Positions 25,465-33,828 of a stretch of 64,000 nucleotides of DNA are shown in pieces. The position numbers were made by a program, and so were the translations under genes. The stretch lies in the NCBI RefSeq assembly GCF_019550915.1, contig NZ_JAHWCI010000002.1:434001-498000 (forward strand), given 5' to 3'. This stretch comes from Mumia sp. zg.B17. Lineage in GTDB: Bacteria; Actinomycetota; Actinomycetes; Propionibacteriales; Nocardioidaceae. Numbering within the stretch: the first letter of the stretch is position 1; each line of letters starts with the position of its first letter. Below the pieces are notes generated by a model. It did no database searches. It was not told where the DNA came from and was given only the letters and a program-made list of their open reading frames with translations.

Positions 25465-27536
25465 CCGCGCCCGTGCGCTGGACCCTTGCCGGGTTCCTCG
25501 TGACGTCCGTGACGCTGTACGTGGCGCTGCAGCTGGGGGGAGCGGCGCCTGAGCCGCCGCCTCCGGGGATCCCCGACCCGGGGCCGTTCACGGGATGGGC
25601 GATCCCTGCTGTGAAGGTCGTGTCCGACCTCGCCGGCCTCGTGACCGTCGGCTTCCTGACGACCGCCGCGTTCCTGCTGCCCTCGAGCGCCCGCGAGGTG
25701 CAGGGGCTCTCGGCTCGTGCCGTACGCCGGGCGGCTGTCGCTGCCCTCGTCTGGGCCGCCGCCGCTCTCGTCCTCTTCGCGCTGAACGCCGCCGCGACCC
25801 TCCTCATCGGCGTCGACGAGCTCTCGTGGAGCGTCCTGACACAGTTCTTCGACGGTTCCTCGCTGGGCTGGGCGCTGGTCGCGCAAGCGGTGATCGCACT
25901 GCTGGTGGCCGTCCTCGCCCGCCGCACCTTCAGCGTCAGGGCCACGGCGCTCCTGCTCGGGCTCGCTCTCGGAGGGTTCGTCCCGCAGGCCCTCTCGGGA
26001 CATGCCGCCGGATCGGGGTCCCACGACCTGGCCGTGGTCAGCATGCTGCTGCACCTCGCCGGCGCCGCGCTCTGGGTCGGCGGCCTCGCCGGGCTGGCGT
26101 GGATCGCGCTCCGCGGGAGCCGGCGGCTGCCGGCCGGCGTGTCGCGGTTCTCGACGCTCGCGCTGTGGTGCGTGGTCATCATCGGGATCTCCGGAGTGGT
26201 CAACGCGGCGACCCGCCTCCAGGACCTCGGCGACCTCGACTCGCAGTACGCGCTGCTGGTGTGGGCGAAGGTCGCTGCGTTCGTCGTCCTCGCGATGATC
26301 GGCCTCCTGCACCGTCGCCGTACGGTCGTCGCGCTCGAGCGCTCCGGCGGTCTCGTCGAGGACGGGCCCGCACAGGGGCGCGCCCGCTACCTGTTCCTCC
26401 GCGTCGCCGCGGTCGAGCTCCTCGTGATGGGGATGACGGTCGCGGTCGCAGTCGCCCTGTCCCGTACCCCCACCCCGCGGCCGGCCGACCTCTACCAGTC
26501 GCCCGCCGAGGCGATCCTCGGTGGGGCGCTCCCGCCGGCGCCGACGCTGTGGCACCTCGTCTGGGGGTTCACCGCCAACGGCGTCGGGCTCGCCGTCGTC
26601 GGGCTCGGGCTCGCCCTGTACGTCGCGGGCCTGCGGGTGATGCGCCGTCGCGGCGACACGTGGCCGCTCGGACGCACGATCGCCTGGATGTCGGGCCTGC
26701 TCATGGTCGCCTGGGCGACCTTCGGCGGCCTGGGCGTGTACTCGCACGTCCTGTTCAGCGCCCACATGGTGTCGCACATGGTGCTGAGCATGGTCGCGCC
26801 GATCCTGCTCGTCCTCGGTGCGCCGGTGACGCTGGCGCTTCGGACGCTCCCTGGTCCGAGGCAGAAGGGCGACGTGTCCCCGCGCGCGATGCTCGTCTCG
26901 TTGCTGCACTCACGCTTCGTCAGCGTCGTGACGTTCCCGCTGTTCGCCGCGGCGATCTTCGTCGGCAGCCTGTACGGGCTCTACTTCACCCCCATCTTCG
27001 AGAACGCGATGGAGAGCCACATCGGCCACGGGCTGATGGAGCTGCACTTCCTCGCCGCAGGCGCGCTGTTCTACTACGTGATCATTGGGGTCGACCCGTC
27101 TCCGCGGCGGCTCGCCCCCCTCTGGCGGTTCGTGATCCTCCTGGTGACGATCCCGTTCCACGCGTTCTTCTCGATCGCGTTGATGGCGATGACGACGGTC
27201 GTCGCGGGCGGCTACTACACCTCGCTCGACCGCCCGTACGCCACCGACCTGCTGGAGGACCAGTATCTCGGCGGCGGGATCGCCTGGGCGATGGGCGAGG
27301 TGCCGCTGGTGCTCGTGATGGGCGCCCTGTTCGTCCAGTGGTTCCGGTCGGACGCGCGTGAGGCGGTGCGTCACGATCGCAGTGCGAACCAGAACGACGA
27401 CGCCGACCTGACGGCGTATAACGCCTATCTCGCGCAGCTCGCCGAGCAGCGCCCGAGGCGCGGCCCGGGGGAGAGGACCGAGGAGACGGCAGGAGCCCGG
27501 ACCGACCCGAAGGCCGACCGGGCTCCCGACCGCTGA
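25461..27536 (+). CDS. CopD-CtaG fusion copper transport/insertion membrane protein
   Basis: The 691-residue protein joins two domains. Residues about 1-320 form a CopD-type membrane domain (GHAAGSGSHDLAVVSMLLHLAGAALWVGGLAGL). Residues about 350-650 form a caa3-type CtaG domain (MVSHMVLSMVAPILLVLGAPVTL, HFLAAGALFYYVIIGVDPSPR). Many histidines lie at helix ends, as expected for copper passage. CtaG-type proteins help metallate cytochrome oxidase; CopD imports copper. The C-terminal 50 residues are charged and disordered. Fused CopD-CtaG is common in actinobacteria. Confidence 0.9.
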   Translation: MTAPVRWTLAGFLVTSVTLYVALQLGGAAPEPPPPGIPDPGPFTGWAIPAVKVVSDLAGLVTVGFLTTAAFLLPSSAREVQGLSARAVRRAAVAALVWAAAALVLFALNAAATLLIGVDELSWSVLTQFFDGSSLGWALVAQAVIALLVAVLARRTFSVRATALLLGLALGGFVPQALSGHAAGSGSHDLAVVSMLLHLAGAALWVGGLAGLAWIALRGSRRLPAGVSRFSTLALWCVVIIGISGVVNAATRLQDLGDLDSQYALLVWAKVAAFVVLAMIGLLHRRRTVVALERSGGLVEDGPAQGRARYLFLRVAAVELLVMGMTVAVAVALSRTPTPRPADLYQSPAEAILGGALPPAPTLWHLVWGFTANGVGLAVVGLGLALYVAGLRVMRRRGDTWPLGRTIAWMSGLLMVAWATFGGLGVYSHVLFSAHMVSHMVLSMVAPILLVLGAPVTLALRTLPGPRQKGDVSPRAMLVSLLHSRFVSVVTFPLFAAAIFVGSLYGLYFTPIFENAMESHIGHGLMELHFLAAGALFYYVIIGVDPSPRRLAPLWRFVILLVTIPFHAFFSIALMAMTTVVAGGYYTSLDRPYATDLLEDQYLGGGIAWAMGEVPLVLVMGALFVQWFRSDAREAVRHDRSANQNDDADLTAYNAYLAQLAEQRPRRGPGERTEETAGARTDPKADRAPDR

Positions 27537-27554
27537 GGCGGCTAACGCCTCAGC
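27532..27554. terminator. Bidirectional hairpin terminator between CopD-CtaG and superoxide dismutase
   Basis: GCTGAGGCG, five bases, CGCCTCAGC is a perfect 9-bp hairpin. The TGA stop of the CopD-CtaG gene (27534-27536) lies inside the left arm. The convergent dismutase ends at 27570, so the hairpin can serve both. Confidence 0.7.
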
Positions 27555-27569
27555 ACGCTGCGCGTGCGG

Positions 27570-28193
27570 TCACGGCACGTAGAGCGACGTGGTGTTCGTG
27601 CGCGCTGCCTCGAACCGGGCCTGGACGTCCGCCCAGTTGACGACGTTCCACCATGCCTTGACGTAGTCCGCCTTGACGTTCTGGTACTGCAGGTAGAACG
27701 CGTGCTCCCACATGTCGAGCATGAGGAGCGGGACCAGTCCGACCGGCAAATTGCCCTGGTGGTCGTACAGCTGGCAGATGATCGGGCGCTGACCCAGCGT
27801 CTCCCAGGCCAGGATGGACCAGCCGGAGCCCTGGATACCGAGTGCCGTCGCCTCGAAGTGGGCGCGGAACTTGTCGAACGACCCGAAGAAGCTGTCGATC
27901 GCAGCACCCAGCTCGCCATCGGGCTTGTCGCCGCCGTCGGGCGACATGTTGGGCCAGAACACCGAATGGTTCACGTGTCCGGCGAGGTTGAACGCGAGGT
28001 TCTTCTCCAGGAGGTTGACAGTCGACAGCCCGTTGGTGTCGCGGGCCTCGGCCATCTGCTCCAGCGCCTGGTTGGCGCCGTTGACGTACGTCTGGTGGTG
28101 CTTGTCGTGGTGCAGCTCCATGATCTTGCCGGAGATGTACGGCTCGAGAGCTCCGTAGTCGTACGGCAGATCGGGCAAGGTGTACTCAGCCAC
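27570..28193 (-). CDS. sodA: Superoxide dismutase (Mn/Fe family)
   Basis: The 207-residue enzyme has all metal ligands: His28 in [15 protein letters not shown], the second His in [14 protein letters not shown], and Asp/His in [16 protein letters not shown]. It dismutes superoxide in the cytoplasm, and some actinobacterial forms are exported without signal. The [13 protein letters not shown] stretch fits the manganese type, but metal choice cannot be proven. Lying convergent with a copper operon is common for redox defence genes. Confidence 0.95.
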   Translation of the reverse strand: MAEYTLPDLPYDYGALEPYISGKIMELHHDKHHQTYVNGANQALEQMAEARDTNGLSTVNLLEKNLAFNLAGHVNHSVFWPNMSPDGGDKPDGELGAAIDSFFGSFDKFRAHFEATALGIQGSGWSILAWETLGQRPIICQLYDHQGNLPVGLVPLLMLDMWEHAFYLQYQNVKADYVKAWWNVVNWADVQARFEAARTNTTSLYVP

Positions 28194-28358
28194 GTGTCCT
28201 CCATCGATTCTCTTGAGTTGTGCTCACAGTCTCGCAGCCCTCACGGCGGTGCAAGCGCCGGGTTCGTCAGGTGATCCACCGAGCGTGTACGGGCAGCGGT
28301 TAGTCTGGGGTCGGCCGTGACTCCCGCGTCAGCGACGCCTCTCGAGTGAAGGAACCCA

Positions 28359-28958
28359 GTGACCGCCGCCCCGAACGCCTCGAGTGCCGAGCGTGTCCTG
28401 ACGATCCCCAACGCGCTCAGTGTCGTCCGCCTCCTCGGCGTGCCGGTCTTCTTGTGGCTGGTCCTCGGCCCTGAGGAGGACGTCCTGGCCCTCGTCGTGC
28501 TCGTGGTCTCGGGCATCACCGACTACCTCGACGGCTACCTCGCGAGGCGGCTCGGCCAGACCTCCAAGCTCGGCGCGCTGCTCGACCCGATCGCCGACCG
28601 GCTCTACATCCTGGCCGTGGTCTTCGGTCTCGCGATGCGCGACATCATCCCGTGGTGGCTGGCCCTCATCCTGCCGCTGCGCGACCTCATGCTGTTCGCG
28701 CTCGTGCCGTTCCTGCGGACCCGCGGCTACAGCTCGCTGCCGGTGCACTTCCTCGGCAAGGCCGCGACCGCCGGCCTCCTGTACGCGTTCCCGCTGCTGC
28801 TCCTCGGTGACGACACCGGCACGGTCGCCGGCCTGGCCCGCGTCTTCGGCTGGGCGTTCGCGATCTGGGGCGTCGCACTCTACTGCTGGGCCGGTCTGCT
28901 CTACGTCTGGCAGGTAAGACGTCTGATGACGACCATGCCGCCGGTGAAGGCCCGCTAG
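28359..28958 (+). CDS. CDP-alcohol phosphatidyltransferase (PgsA2-like)
   Basis: The 199-residue membrane protein has the family signature ITDYLDGYLARRLGQTSK and LGALLDPIADR, in which the conserved Asp residues bind metal and CDP-diacylglycerol. About five membrane helices are visible. It makes a phospholipid such as phosphatidylglycerol-phosphate. It matches the place of Rv1822 (pgsA2) at the head of the conserved cluster; the essential PgsA may be another gene. The GTG is preceded by GAAGGA five bases upstream, and a TAGTCT hexamer at 28301-28306 would give a 46-base leader. Confidence 0.9.
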   Translation: MTAAPNASSAERVLTIPNALSVVRLLGVPVFLWLVLGPEEDVLALVVLVVSGITDYLDGYLARRLGQTSKLGALLDPIADRLYILAVVFGLAMRDIIPWWLALILPLRDLMLFALVPFLRTRGYSSLPVHFLGKAATAGLLYAFPLLLLGDDTGTVAGLARVFGWAFAIWGVALYCWAGLLYVWQVRRLMTTMPPVKAR

Positions 28959-28965
28959 GAGCGCC

Positions 28966-29784
28966 GTGACGGACCGCAGCACGACGTCGGGGGACGTCAC
29001 GGGCAACTCCATGACGCTCCTGCAGACCATCACCGACAACCCGCTCGACGACGACTACTACACCCACGCGCCGCACGCTCGCACGTCGCGCGGGCGTCTG
29101 GCCGCCATCGCGGTGGTGGCGTTCTTCACCCTGCTCATCACTCTCGCCCTGCTCCAGACCCGAGCGAGCCGCCCGGCCGTCGAGACCGAGCGCGCCGTGC
29201 TGACCGGCCAGATCGACCAGCGCAGGACCGAGATCGCCGCCTTGCAGGAGGACGTCGCCGCGCTGAGCGGGTCGGTGGCACGGCTCCGACGTGAGGAGTC
29301 GGGGGCCGAGGCGCTGGCGAGGGCTCGCGAGCAGGCCGCCGTCGTCGGCACGGTGGCCGTGACCGGCCCGGCGCTGCGCGTCACCGTCGACGGGGCACCG
29401 GACGCCGACGCAGGCAGTGCTGAGCGGGTTCGCGACAAAGACCTCCAGCTCCTGGTCAACGGGCTGTGGCAGGCCGGTGCGGAGGCGATCGCGATCAACG
29501 GCAACAGGCTGACCGCGATGTCCCCGATCCGTTCTGCCGGAGAAGGCATCACGGTCAACTACCGCTCGCTCACGAGCCCGTACGTCGTGACCGCGATCGG
29601 AAACCCGCGTACGCTTCCCGCCAACTTCGCCGAGACCCCTGCGGCGCAGGCCTGGAGTGGACTGAAGGAGAATTTCGATATGCGGTTCGACGTGAGCGCG
29701 CGCACCGAGGCCACCCTCCCCGCGGCGCCCCGTCGCGCCTCGACGATCCGCAACGCAAAGGTGCTGGAGGTGGAGGAGAAGTGA
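28966..29784 (+). CDS. DUF881 family protein (first copy)
   Basis: The 272-residue protein has a cytoplasmic head, one membrane helix (LAAIAVVAFFTLLITLALLQ), a coiled-coil region (RRTEIAALQEDVAALSGSVARLRREE) and the DUF881 domain (LLVNGLWQAGAEAIAINGNRLT, SPYVVTAIGNP). DUF881 proteins are widespread in sporulating and actinobacterial Gram-positives and probably sit at the envelope; the role is unknown. It overlaps the next gene by four bases (GTGA). Confidence 0.9.
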   Translation: MTDRSTTSGDVTGNSMTLLQTITDNPLDDDYYTHAPHARTSRGRLAAIAVVAFFTLLITLALLQTRASRPAVETERAVLTGQIDQRRTEIAALQEDVAALSGSVARLRREESGAEALARAREQAAVVGTVAVTGPALRVTVDGAPDADAGSAERVRDKDLQLLVNGLWQAGAEAIAINGNRLTAMSPIRSAGEGITVNYRSLTSPYVVTAIGNPRTLPANFAETPAAQAWSGLKENFDMRFDVSARTEATLPAAPRRASTIRNAKVLEVEEK

Positions 29785-30113
29785 TCGCCGTCCTCGGCCT
29801 CGTGGTCGGAGCCGCGTTGGGGCTCCTCTTCGAGCCGACCGTGCCCGCCGGCCTCCAGCCGTACCTCCCGATCGCGGTCGTCGCCGCCCTCGACGCGGTG
29901 TTCGGTGCGATCCGGGCGTACCTCGACGGACGCTTCGACGACAAGGTCTTCGTGGTCTCGTTCATCTCCAACGTGCTGATCGCGGCGCTCATCGTGTTCG
30001 TCGGCGACCAGCTCGGAGTCGGGTCCCAGCTCTCGACGGGCGTCATCGTCGTGCTCGGGATCAGGATCTTCTCCAACGCCGCAGCGATCAGGAGGCACCT
30101 CTTCCATGCCTAG
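29781..30113 (+). CDS. sbp: Small basic protein (Sbp, DUF1290)
   Basis: The 110-residue protein has three membrane helices: VIAVLGLVVGAALGLLF, PIAVVAALDAVFGAIRAYLDGRFDD and NVLIAALIVFVGDQLG. RIFSNAAAIRRHLFHA is the C-terminal family motif. It matches Sbp of Bacillus, encoded near division genes, and Rv1824 in the mycobacterial cluster. The name refers to basic charge in Bacillus. It starts within the stop of the first DUF881 gene and is followed after eight bases by the second. Confidence 0.9.
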   Translation: MIAVLGLVVGAALGLLFEPTVPAGLQPYLPIAVVAALDAVFGAIRAYLDGRFDDKVFVVSFISNVLIAALIVFVGDQLGVGSQLSTGVIVVLGIRIFSNAAAIRRHLFHA

Positions 30114-30121
30114 GCAGAGTC

Positions 30122-30865
30122 ATGAGTGAGCGCCAGGCACCCGACTCGGCGAAGGCCTGGGCGCGCGTCAGGCACGCCCTCACCGGGCGTCCGACCCGCG
30201 GCCAGTGGGTCGTGGCCGCGCTGTTCCTCGTGCTGGGATTCGCTGCGGTCACCCAGGTCCGCTCGGCCAACGACGACGGCTACGCCGGCATGCGCCGCGA
30301 CGAGCTCGTGAACCTCCTCGAGACCCTCGACAGCACCGAAGACCGGTTGACGCAGCAGCGCGCCGACCTGTCCGCGACGCAACGACGTCTCCAGCAGAGC
30401 TCCGAGCGCAACCAGGCCGCGATCGAGGAGACCCGCAAGGCGGCCGACACGCTGGCCATCCTGGCGGGGACGGTACCGACCGTCGGACCAGGCGTCGTGA
30501 TCACGATCGAGGACCCTGACTCCACGGTCGGGGCGAGCACGCTCCTCAACGCCATCGAGGAGCTTCGCGACGCCGGGGCAGAGTCGATCCAGGTCAACGG
30601 CGTGGTCCGGGTCGTCGCCCAGTCCTACGTCACCGACTCGCCCGAGGGCGGGGTCCGCATCGACGGCCGCGAGGTGAAGCGACCCTTCGTGATCGAGGCG
30701 ATCGGCGACTCCCATACGCTGGACCAGGCCGTGGTGTTCCGAGGCGGGCTCGTCGACCAGGTGGAGGCACTCGGTGGCGACGTCGCCGTCGAGCAGACGA
30801 AGTCCCTCGAGATCACCGCACTGGCCGAGGAGCGCGAGGCCGAGTACGCTCGGCCCGCACGTTGA
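30122..30865 (+). CDS. DUF881 family protein (second copy)
   Basis: The 247-residue product has one N-terminal membrane helix (WVVAALFLVLGFAAVTQ), a long coiled coil from about residue 60 to 110 (STEDRLTQQRADLSATQRRLQ, QAAIEETRKAADTL), and the DUF881 domain (GVVITIEDPD, LLNAIEELRDAGAESIQVNGVVRV). It differs clearly from the first copy, so the pair is an old duplication kept on both sides of sbp, as in Rv1823 and Rv1825. Confidence 0.9.
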   Translation: MSERQAPDSAKAWARVRHALTGRPTRGQWVVAALFLVLGFAAVTQVRSANDDGYAGMRRDELVNLLETLDSTEDRLTQQRADLSATQRRLQQSSERNQAAIEETRKAADTLAILAGTVPTVGPGVVITIEDPDSTVGASTLLNAIEELRDAGAESIQVNGVVRVVAQSYVTDSPEGGVRIDGREVKRPFVIEAIGDSHTLDQAVVFRGGLVDQVEALGGDVAVEQTKSLEITALAEEREAEYARPAR

Positions 30866-30880
30866 CGACGAGGAGTGACC

Positions 30881-31258
30881 GTGATCCCCGAAGACCTCCA
30901 GTACAGCGCCGACCACGAGTGGATCCGGCTCGACGGCGACACCGCGACGATCGGGATCACCGACTACGCGCAGGACCAGCTGGGAGACATCGTCTACCTG
31001 CAGCTGCCGGCGGTCGGCGACACGGTCGAGGCGGGCGCGGTGATCGGAGAGCTCGAGTCGACGAAGTCGGTGAGCGACCTCTTTGCGCCGGTCACCGGCG
31101 AGATCGTGTCGGTCAACGATACGCTCGAGGCGAGCCCGGAGACGGTCAACGCCGACCCCTACGGCCAGGGCTGGCTGATCACGGTCCGGGTCGCCGATCC
31201 GGCGGCGCTCGACGGTCTGATGGACGCCGCCGCGTACGGGGCGGCGACCGAGTCCTGA
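30881..31258 (+). CDS. gcvH: Glycine cleavage system H protein
   Basis: The 125-residue lipoyl carrier has the lipoylation site Lys62 in [19 protein letters not shown], plus [32 protein letters not shown] at the N-terminus. It shuttles the aminomethyl group from GcvP to GcvT. The start is set at the GTG at 30881 because GAGGAG (30870-30875) lies five bases before it. The alternative GTG two codons upstream overlaps that ribosome site. A 10-bp hairpin follows the stop. gcvP lies 2.7 kb downstream; gcvT is not in the window. Confidence 0.95.
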   Translation: MIPEDLQYSADHEWIRLDGDTATIGITDYAQDQLGDIVYLQLPAVGDTVEAGAVIGELESTKSVSDLFAPVTGEIVSVNDTLEASPETVNADPYGQGWLITVRVADPAALDGLMDAAAYGAATES

Positions 31259-31263
31259 TCGGC

Positions 31264-31305
31264 CCCGCCGTGGTCCCGTGTGTCGGTTGACCGCCCCACG
31301 GCGGG
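31264..31305 (+). terminator. Hairpin terminator after gcvH
   Basis: CCCGCCGTGG (31264-31273) pairs perfectly with CCACGGCGGG (31296-31305), with a 22-base loop. It begins six bases after the gcvH stop. The loop holds the -35 box of the garA promoter. Confidence 0.6.
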
Positions 31306-31315
31306 CACGTAGGTT
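31287..31315 (+). promoter_or_regulatory. Promoter of the garA-ftsR unit
   Basis: TTGACC (31287-31292), 17 bases, TAGGTT (31310-31315) is a near-consensus housekeeping promoter. Transcription would start near 31322, giving a leader of about 53 bases. Confidence 0.6.
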
Positions 31316-31329
31316 TCATGCAACAGTCG

Positions 31330-31350
31330 TCAACCTGAAGCACCGGTTGA
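31330..31350. promoter_or_regulatory. Inverted repeat operator candidate upstream of garA
   Basis: TCAACC, nine bases, GGTTGA is a perfect 6-bp inverted repeat about 8 to 28 bases downstream of the predicted transcription start. The promoter-distal gene of the unit is a MerR-type regulator, a natural candidate to bind it as a repressor. Confidence 0.45.
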
Positions 31351-31374
31351 GAGTAGCGAAGGGGATCCCCGCCA

Positions 31375-31845
31375 ATGTCGCGCACGAACGAGGACGAGCC
31401 GAACCAGGACGTCCCCGAGAGCCCGTCTGAGACGACGTCGACCATCTCGTTGCCCCCGACGTCGGACACCGACCTCGGGTCGGGCGGTGGGTTGAGTGCG
31501 GACGACGCGGCGGCGCTCGATGCGCTGCCGCCGGGCTCGGCCCTCCTGGTCGTCCAGCGGGGGCCGAGTGCCGGCTCGCGCTTCCTCCTCGACACCGAAG
31601 AGGTGTCGGCGGGACGTCACCCCGACAGTGACATCTTCCTCGACGACGTGACCGTGTCGCGGCGTCACGCCGTGTTCCGGCGTACCGAGGAGGGCTTCAC
31701 CGTGAGCGACGTCGGCAGCCTCAACGGGACCTACGTCAACCGCGACCGGATCGACGACGTCCTGCTCAGCAGCCGCGACGAGGTGCAGATCGGGAAGTTC
31801 CGCCTGGTCTACTACCCGAGCGCCGCGGGGAGCACCGCTTCGTGA
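31375..31845 (+). CDS. garA: FHA-domain metabolic regulator GarA/OdhI
   Basis: The 156-residue protein has a flexible N-terminus with the phosphorylation motif SETTSTISLPP (the ETT site used by Ser/Thr kinases in GarA/OdhI). A forkhead-associated domain follows: VSAGRHPDSDIFLDDVTVSRRHAVF and SDVGSLNGTYVNRDRID. In mycobacteria and corynebacteria the unphosphorylated form inhibits 2-oxoglutarate dehydrogenase and glutamate dehydrogenase. Phosphorylation makes the FHA domain bind its own tail. Position after gcvH matches Rv1827. It overlaps the next gene by four bases. Confidence 0.93.
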   Translation: MSRTNEDEPNQDVPESPSETTSTISLPPTSDTDLGSGGGLSADDAAALDALPPGSALLVVQRGPSAGSRFLLDTEEVSAGRHPDSDIFLDDVTVSRRHAVFRRTEEGFTVSDVGSLNGTYVNRDRIDDVLLSSRDEVQIGKFRLVYYPSAAGSTAS

Positions 31846-32567
31846 CCCAGGCCGCGCCGAACGCCGCGCGGTTGAGCATCGGGGAGGTGCTCGACGAGCT
31901 TCGTACGGACTTTCCGGACATCTCGATCTCCAAGATCCGTTATCTCGAGACCGAGGGCCTGGTGGAGCCGGAGCGGACGCCGTCGGGCTATCGGAAGTTC
32001 TCCCGGGCCGACGTCGAGCGCCTGCACCTCGTGCTGCGCGTGCAGCGGGACACGTACTGGCCGCTGAAGGTCATCCGGCAGAAGCTGGACGACCTCGACC
32101 GGGGGATCCTCTCTTCCGACGACGAGGGGACCCTTCAGGTGCCACGGGTGATCATGTCCTCGGACGGGCTGCCTGGGCCTGACACGTTCGCGAGCAGCCC
32201 GAAGGACATCCGGTTCCGACGCTCCGAGCTGCTGCAGGCGTCCGAGATCGACGAGGATCTGCTGGACGAGGCGGAGCAGTACGGTCTGGTCGCCCCTTCG
32301 TCCGGACACTTCACCGAGGCCGACGTCGTGATCGCCAAGACGCTCGGCGAGCTCGCGGCCTTCGGGCTGGAGCCGCGGCACCTGCGCTCGATCCGTACCG
32401 CTGCCGACCGCGAGGTGAGCATGCTCGAGCAGATCGTCGAGCCCCTGCGACGGCGGCGCGATCCGGAGTCTGCGGCAAGGGCCGACGAGACCGCGCGCAA
32501 CATCGCGTCGCTCTCGGTGCTGCTCCACACGATGCTCGTCAAGAACGGACTGCGCCACCGGGGGTAG
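31842..32567 (+). CDS. ftsR: MerR-family regulator (FtsR/Rv1828 type)
   Basis: The 241-residue protein has an N-terminal MerR helix-turn-helix (LSIGEVLDELRTDFPDISISKIRYLETEGLVEPERTPSGYRKFS). A central linker and a long C-terminal region (EADVVIAKTLGELAAFGLEPRHLRSI) follow, typical of the Rv1828/FtsR group. In Corynebacterium FtsR controls ftsZ. The GTG sits in the garA stop (GTGA). The inverted repeat at 31330 may be its own operator. No cysteine metal site is visible, so it is not a metal sensor. Confidence 0.88.
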   Translation: MTQAAPNAARLSIGEVLDELRTDFPDISISKIRYLETEGLVEPERTPSGYRKFSRADVERLHLVLRVQRDTYWPLKVIRQKLDDLDRGILSSDDEGTLQVPRVIMSSDGLPGPDTFASSPKDIRFRRSELLQASEIDEDLLDEAEQYGLVAPSSGHFTEADVVIAKTLGELAAFGLEPRHLRSIRTAADREVSMLEQIVEPLRRRRDPESAARADETARNIASLSVLLHTMLVKNGLRHRG

Positions 32568-32577
32568 GCTGAGTCTC

Positions 32578-33051
32578 GTGCGGGAGCTCGATGTTGTCGG
32601 CGTTCGGGTGGAGATGCCCACCAACAATCCTCTGGTGCTGCTCCGTGAGGTCTCGGGGCCGCGCTACCTACCCATCTGGATCGGTGCGGTCGAGGCGACG
32701 GCGATCGCCTTCGCCCAGCAGGGTGTGGTGCCGCCCCGGCCGTTGACGCACGACCTCCTCAAGGAGGTCATCGAGGCGCTCGGGGACGAGCTCACCGAGG
32801 TGCGCATCACCGAGGTCAAGGACCACGTCTTCTATGCCGTCCTGGTCTTCGCCTCGGGCGCGGAGGTGGAGGCGCGCCCGTCCGACTCCATCGCGCTCGC
32901 GCTGCGCACAGGCACGCCGATCTACTGCGACGAGGACGTCTTGACCGAGTCCTCGGTGGGTGTGCCTGACGAGGAGGAGGAAGAGGTCGAGAAGTTCCGA
33001 GAGTTCCTCGACGAGATCACGCCCGAGGACTTCGAGCAGGGAGGTTCCTGA
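32578..33051 (+). CDS. Bifunctional nuclease family protein (DUF151)
   Basis: The 157-residue product has the DUF151 core: VRVEMPTNNPLVLLREVSGPRYLPIWIG, EATAIAFAQQGVVPPRPLTHDLL and ARPSDSIALALRTGTPIYCDEDV. The C-terminus is an acidic tail (DEEEEEVEKFREFLDEI). Plant and Thermotoga relatives have nuclease or structural assignments; the actinobacterial role is unclear. A TAGGCT hexamer (32565-32570) ends seven bases before the GTG, so it may be transcribed separately as a leaderless mRNA. It is in the place of Rv1829. Confidence 0.9.
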   Translation: MRELDVVGVRVEMPTNNPLVLLREVSGPRYLPIWIGAVEATAIAFAQQGVVPPRPLTHDLLKEVIEALGDELTEVRITEVKDHVFYAVLVFASGAEVEARPSDSIALALRTGTPIYCDEDVLTESSVGVPDEEEEEVEKFREFLDEITPEDFEQGGS

Positions 33052-33112
33052 CCCCAAAAGTCATCCTGGACTCGAGGTTCAGGGTCATCCCGGCGAGTCG
33101 CGGCCGATGTCG

Positions 33113-33141
33113 TTGACCCCCCGGGGGAGCGGCCCTACTTT
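33113..33141 (+). promoter_or_regulatory. Promoter of the second MerR gene
   Basis: TTGACC (33113-33118), 17 bases, TACTTT (33136-33141). Predicted transcription start is near 33148, and a GGAGG ribosome site lies in the leader at 33167-33171. The layout copies the garA promoter. Confidence 0.55.
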
Positions 33142-33176
33142 GAACGGGCAGATGATGGTGCGAGACGGAGGCTCCG

Positions 33177-33770
33177 GTGAGCGGCAAGCAGAACTCGACG
33201 ACCCAGCACGACGAGGGTGTCGCCGCGGCGCGTGAGGCGGCCAGCGATCAGGGCCTCCTCTTCGACGACGACGTGGCGAGAGTCCCGGAGGACACGGGCT
33301 TCCGTGGGCCGAACGCGTGCAAGGCGGCGGGGATCACCTACCGGCAGCTCGACTACTGGGCGCGCACGCAGCTCGTGGAGCCGTCGATACGGGATGCCAG
33401 CGGCTCGGGCACCCAGCGGCTCTACTCGTTCCGCGACGTGCTCCTGCTCAAGATCATCAAGCGCCTCCTGGACGCCGGCATCTCGCTCCAGCAGATCCGC
33501 ACGGCGATCCAGCACCTCCGTGAGCGCGGCACCGACGACCTGACCAGCGTGACCCTGATGAGCGACGGAGTGTCGGTGTACGAGTGCCGCTCGGCCGACG
33601 AGGTCATCGATCTGCTCCAGGGCGGCCAGGGTGTCTTCGGCATCGCGATCGGTGGGGTCTGGCGCGAGATCGAGGGCACGCTCTCCGACCTTCCGAGCGA
33701 GCGCATCGTCACCGGGGCCGATCCCGACGACGAGCTGGCTGCGCGCCGCAAGGCGCGTCGCGTCGGCTGA
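33177..33770 (+). CDS. MerR-family regulator (Rv1830/McdR type)
   Basis: The 197-residue protein has a MerR DNA-binding domain in mid-sequence (FRGPNACKAAGITYRQLDYWARTQLVEPSIRD, then QRLYSFRDVLLLKIIKRLLDAGISLQQIRTAIQHLRERG) after a 40-residue disordered leader. Residues about 115-180 form a small effector-like domain. It matches Rv1830 (McdR/ResR) in mycobacteria, reported to affect cell division and resilience. The GTG start has GGAGG five bases upstream. It stands directly before the glycine riboswitch and gcvP. Confidence 0.88.
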   Translation: MSGKQNSTTQHDEGVAAAREAASDQGLLFDDDVARVPEDTGFRGPNACKAAGITYRQLDYWARTQLVEPSIRDASGSGTQRLYSFRDVLLLKIIKRLLDAGISLQQIRTAIQHLRERGTDDLTSVTLMSDGVSVYECRSADEVIDLLQGGQGVFGIAIGGVWREIEGTLSDLPSERIVTGADPDDELAARRKARRVG

Positions 33771-33828
33771 CGCACGGCCTCCGCTGTCCGGCCCGGCGGT
33801 GCTAGCCTGGCCGGGTACGGCCGAACAC

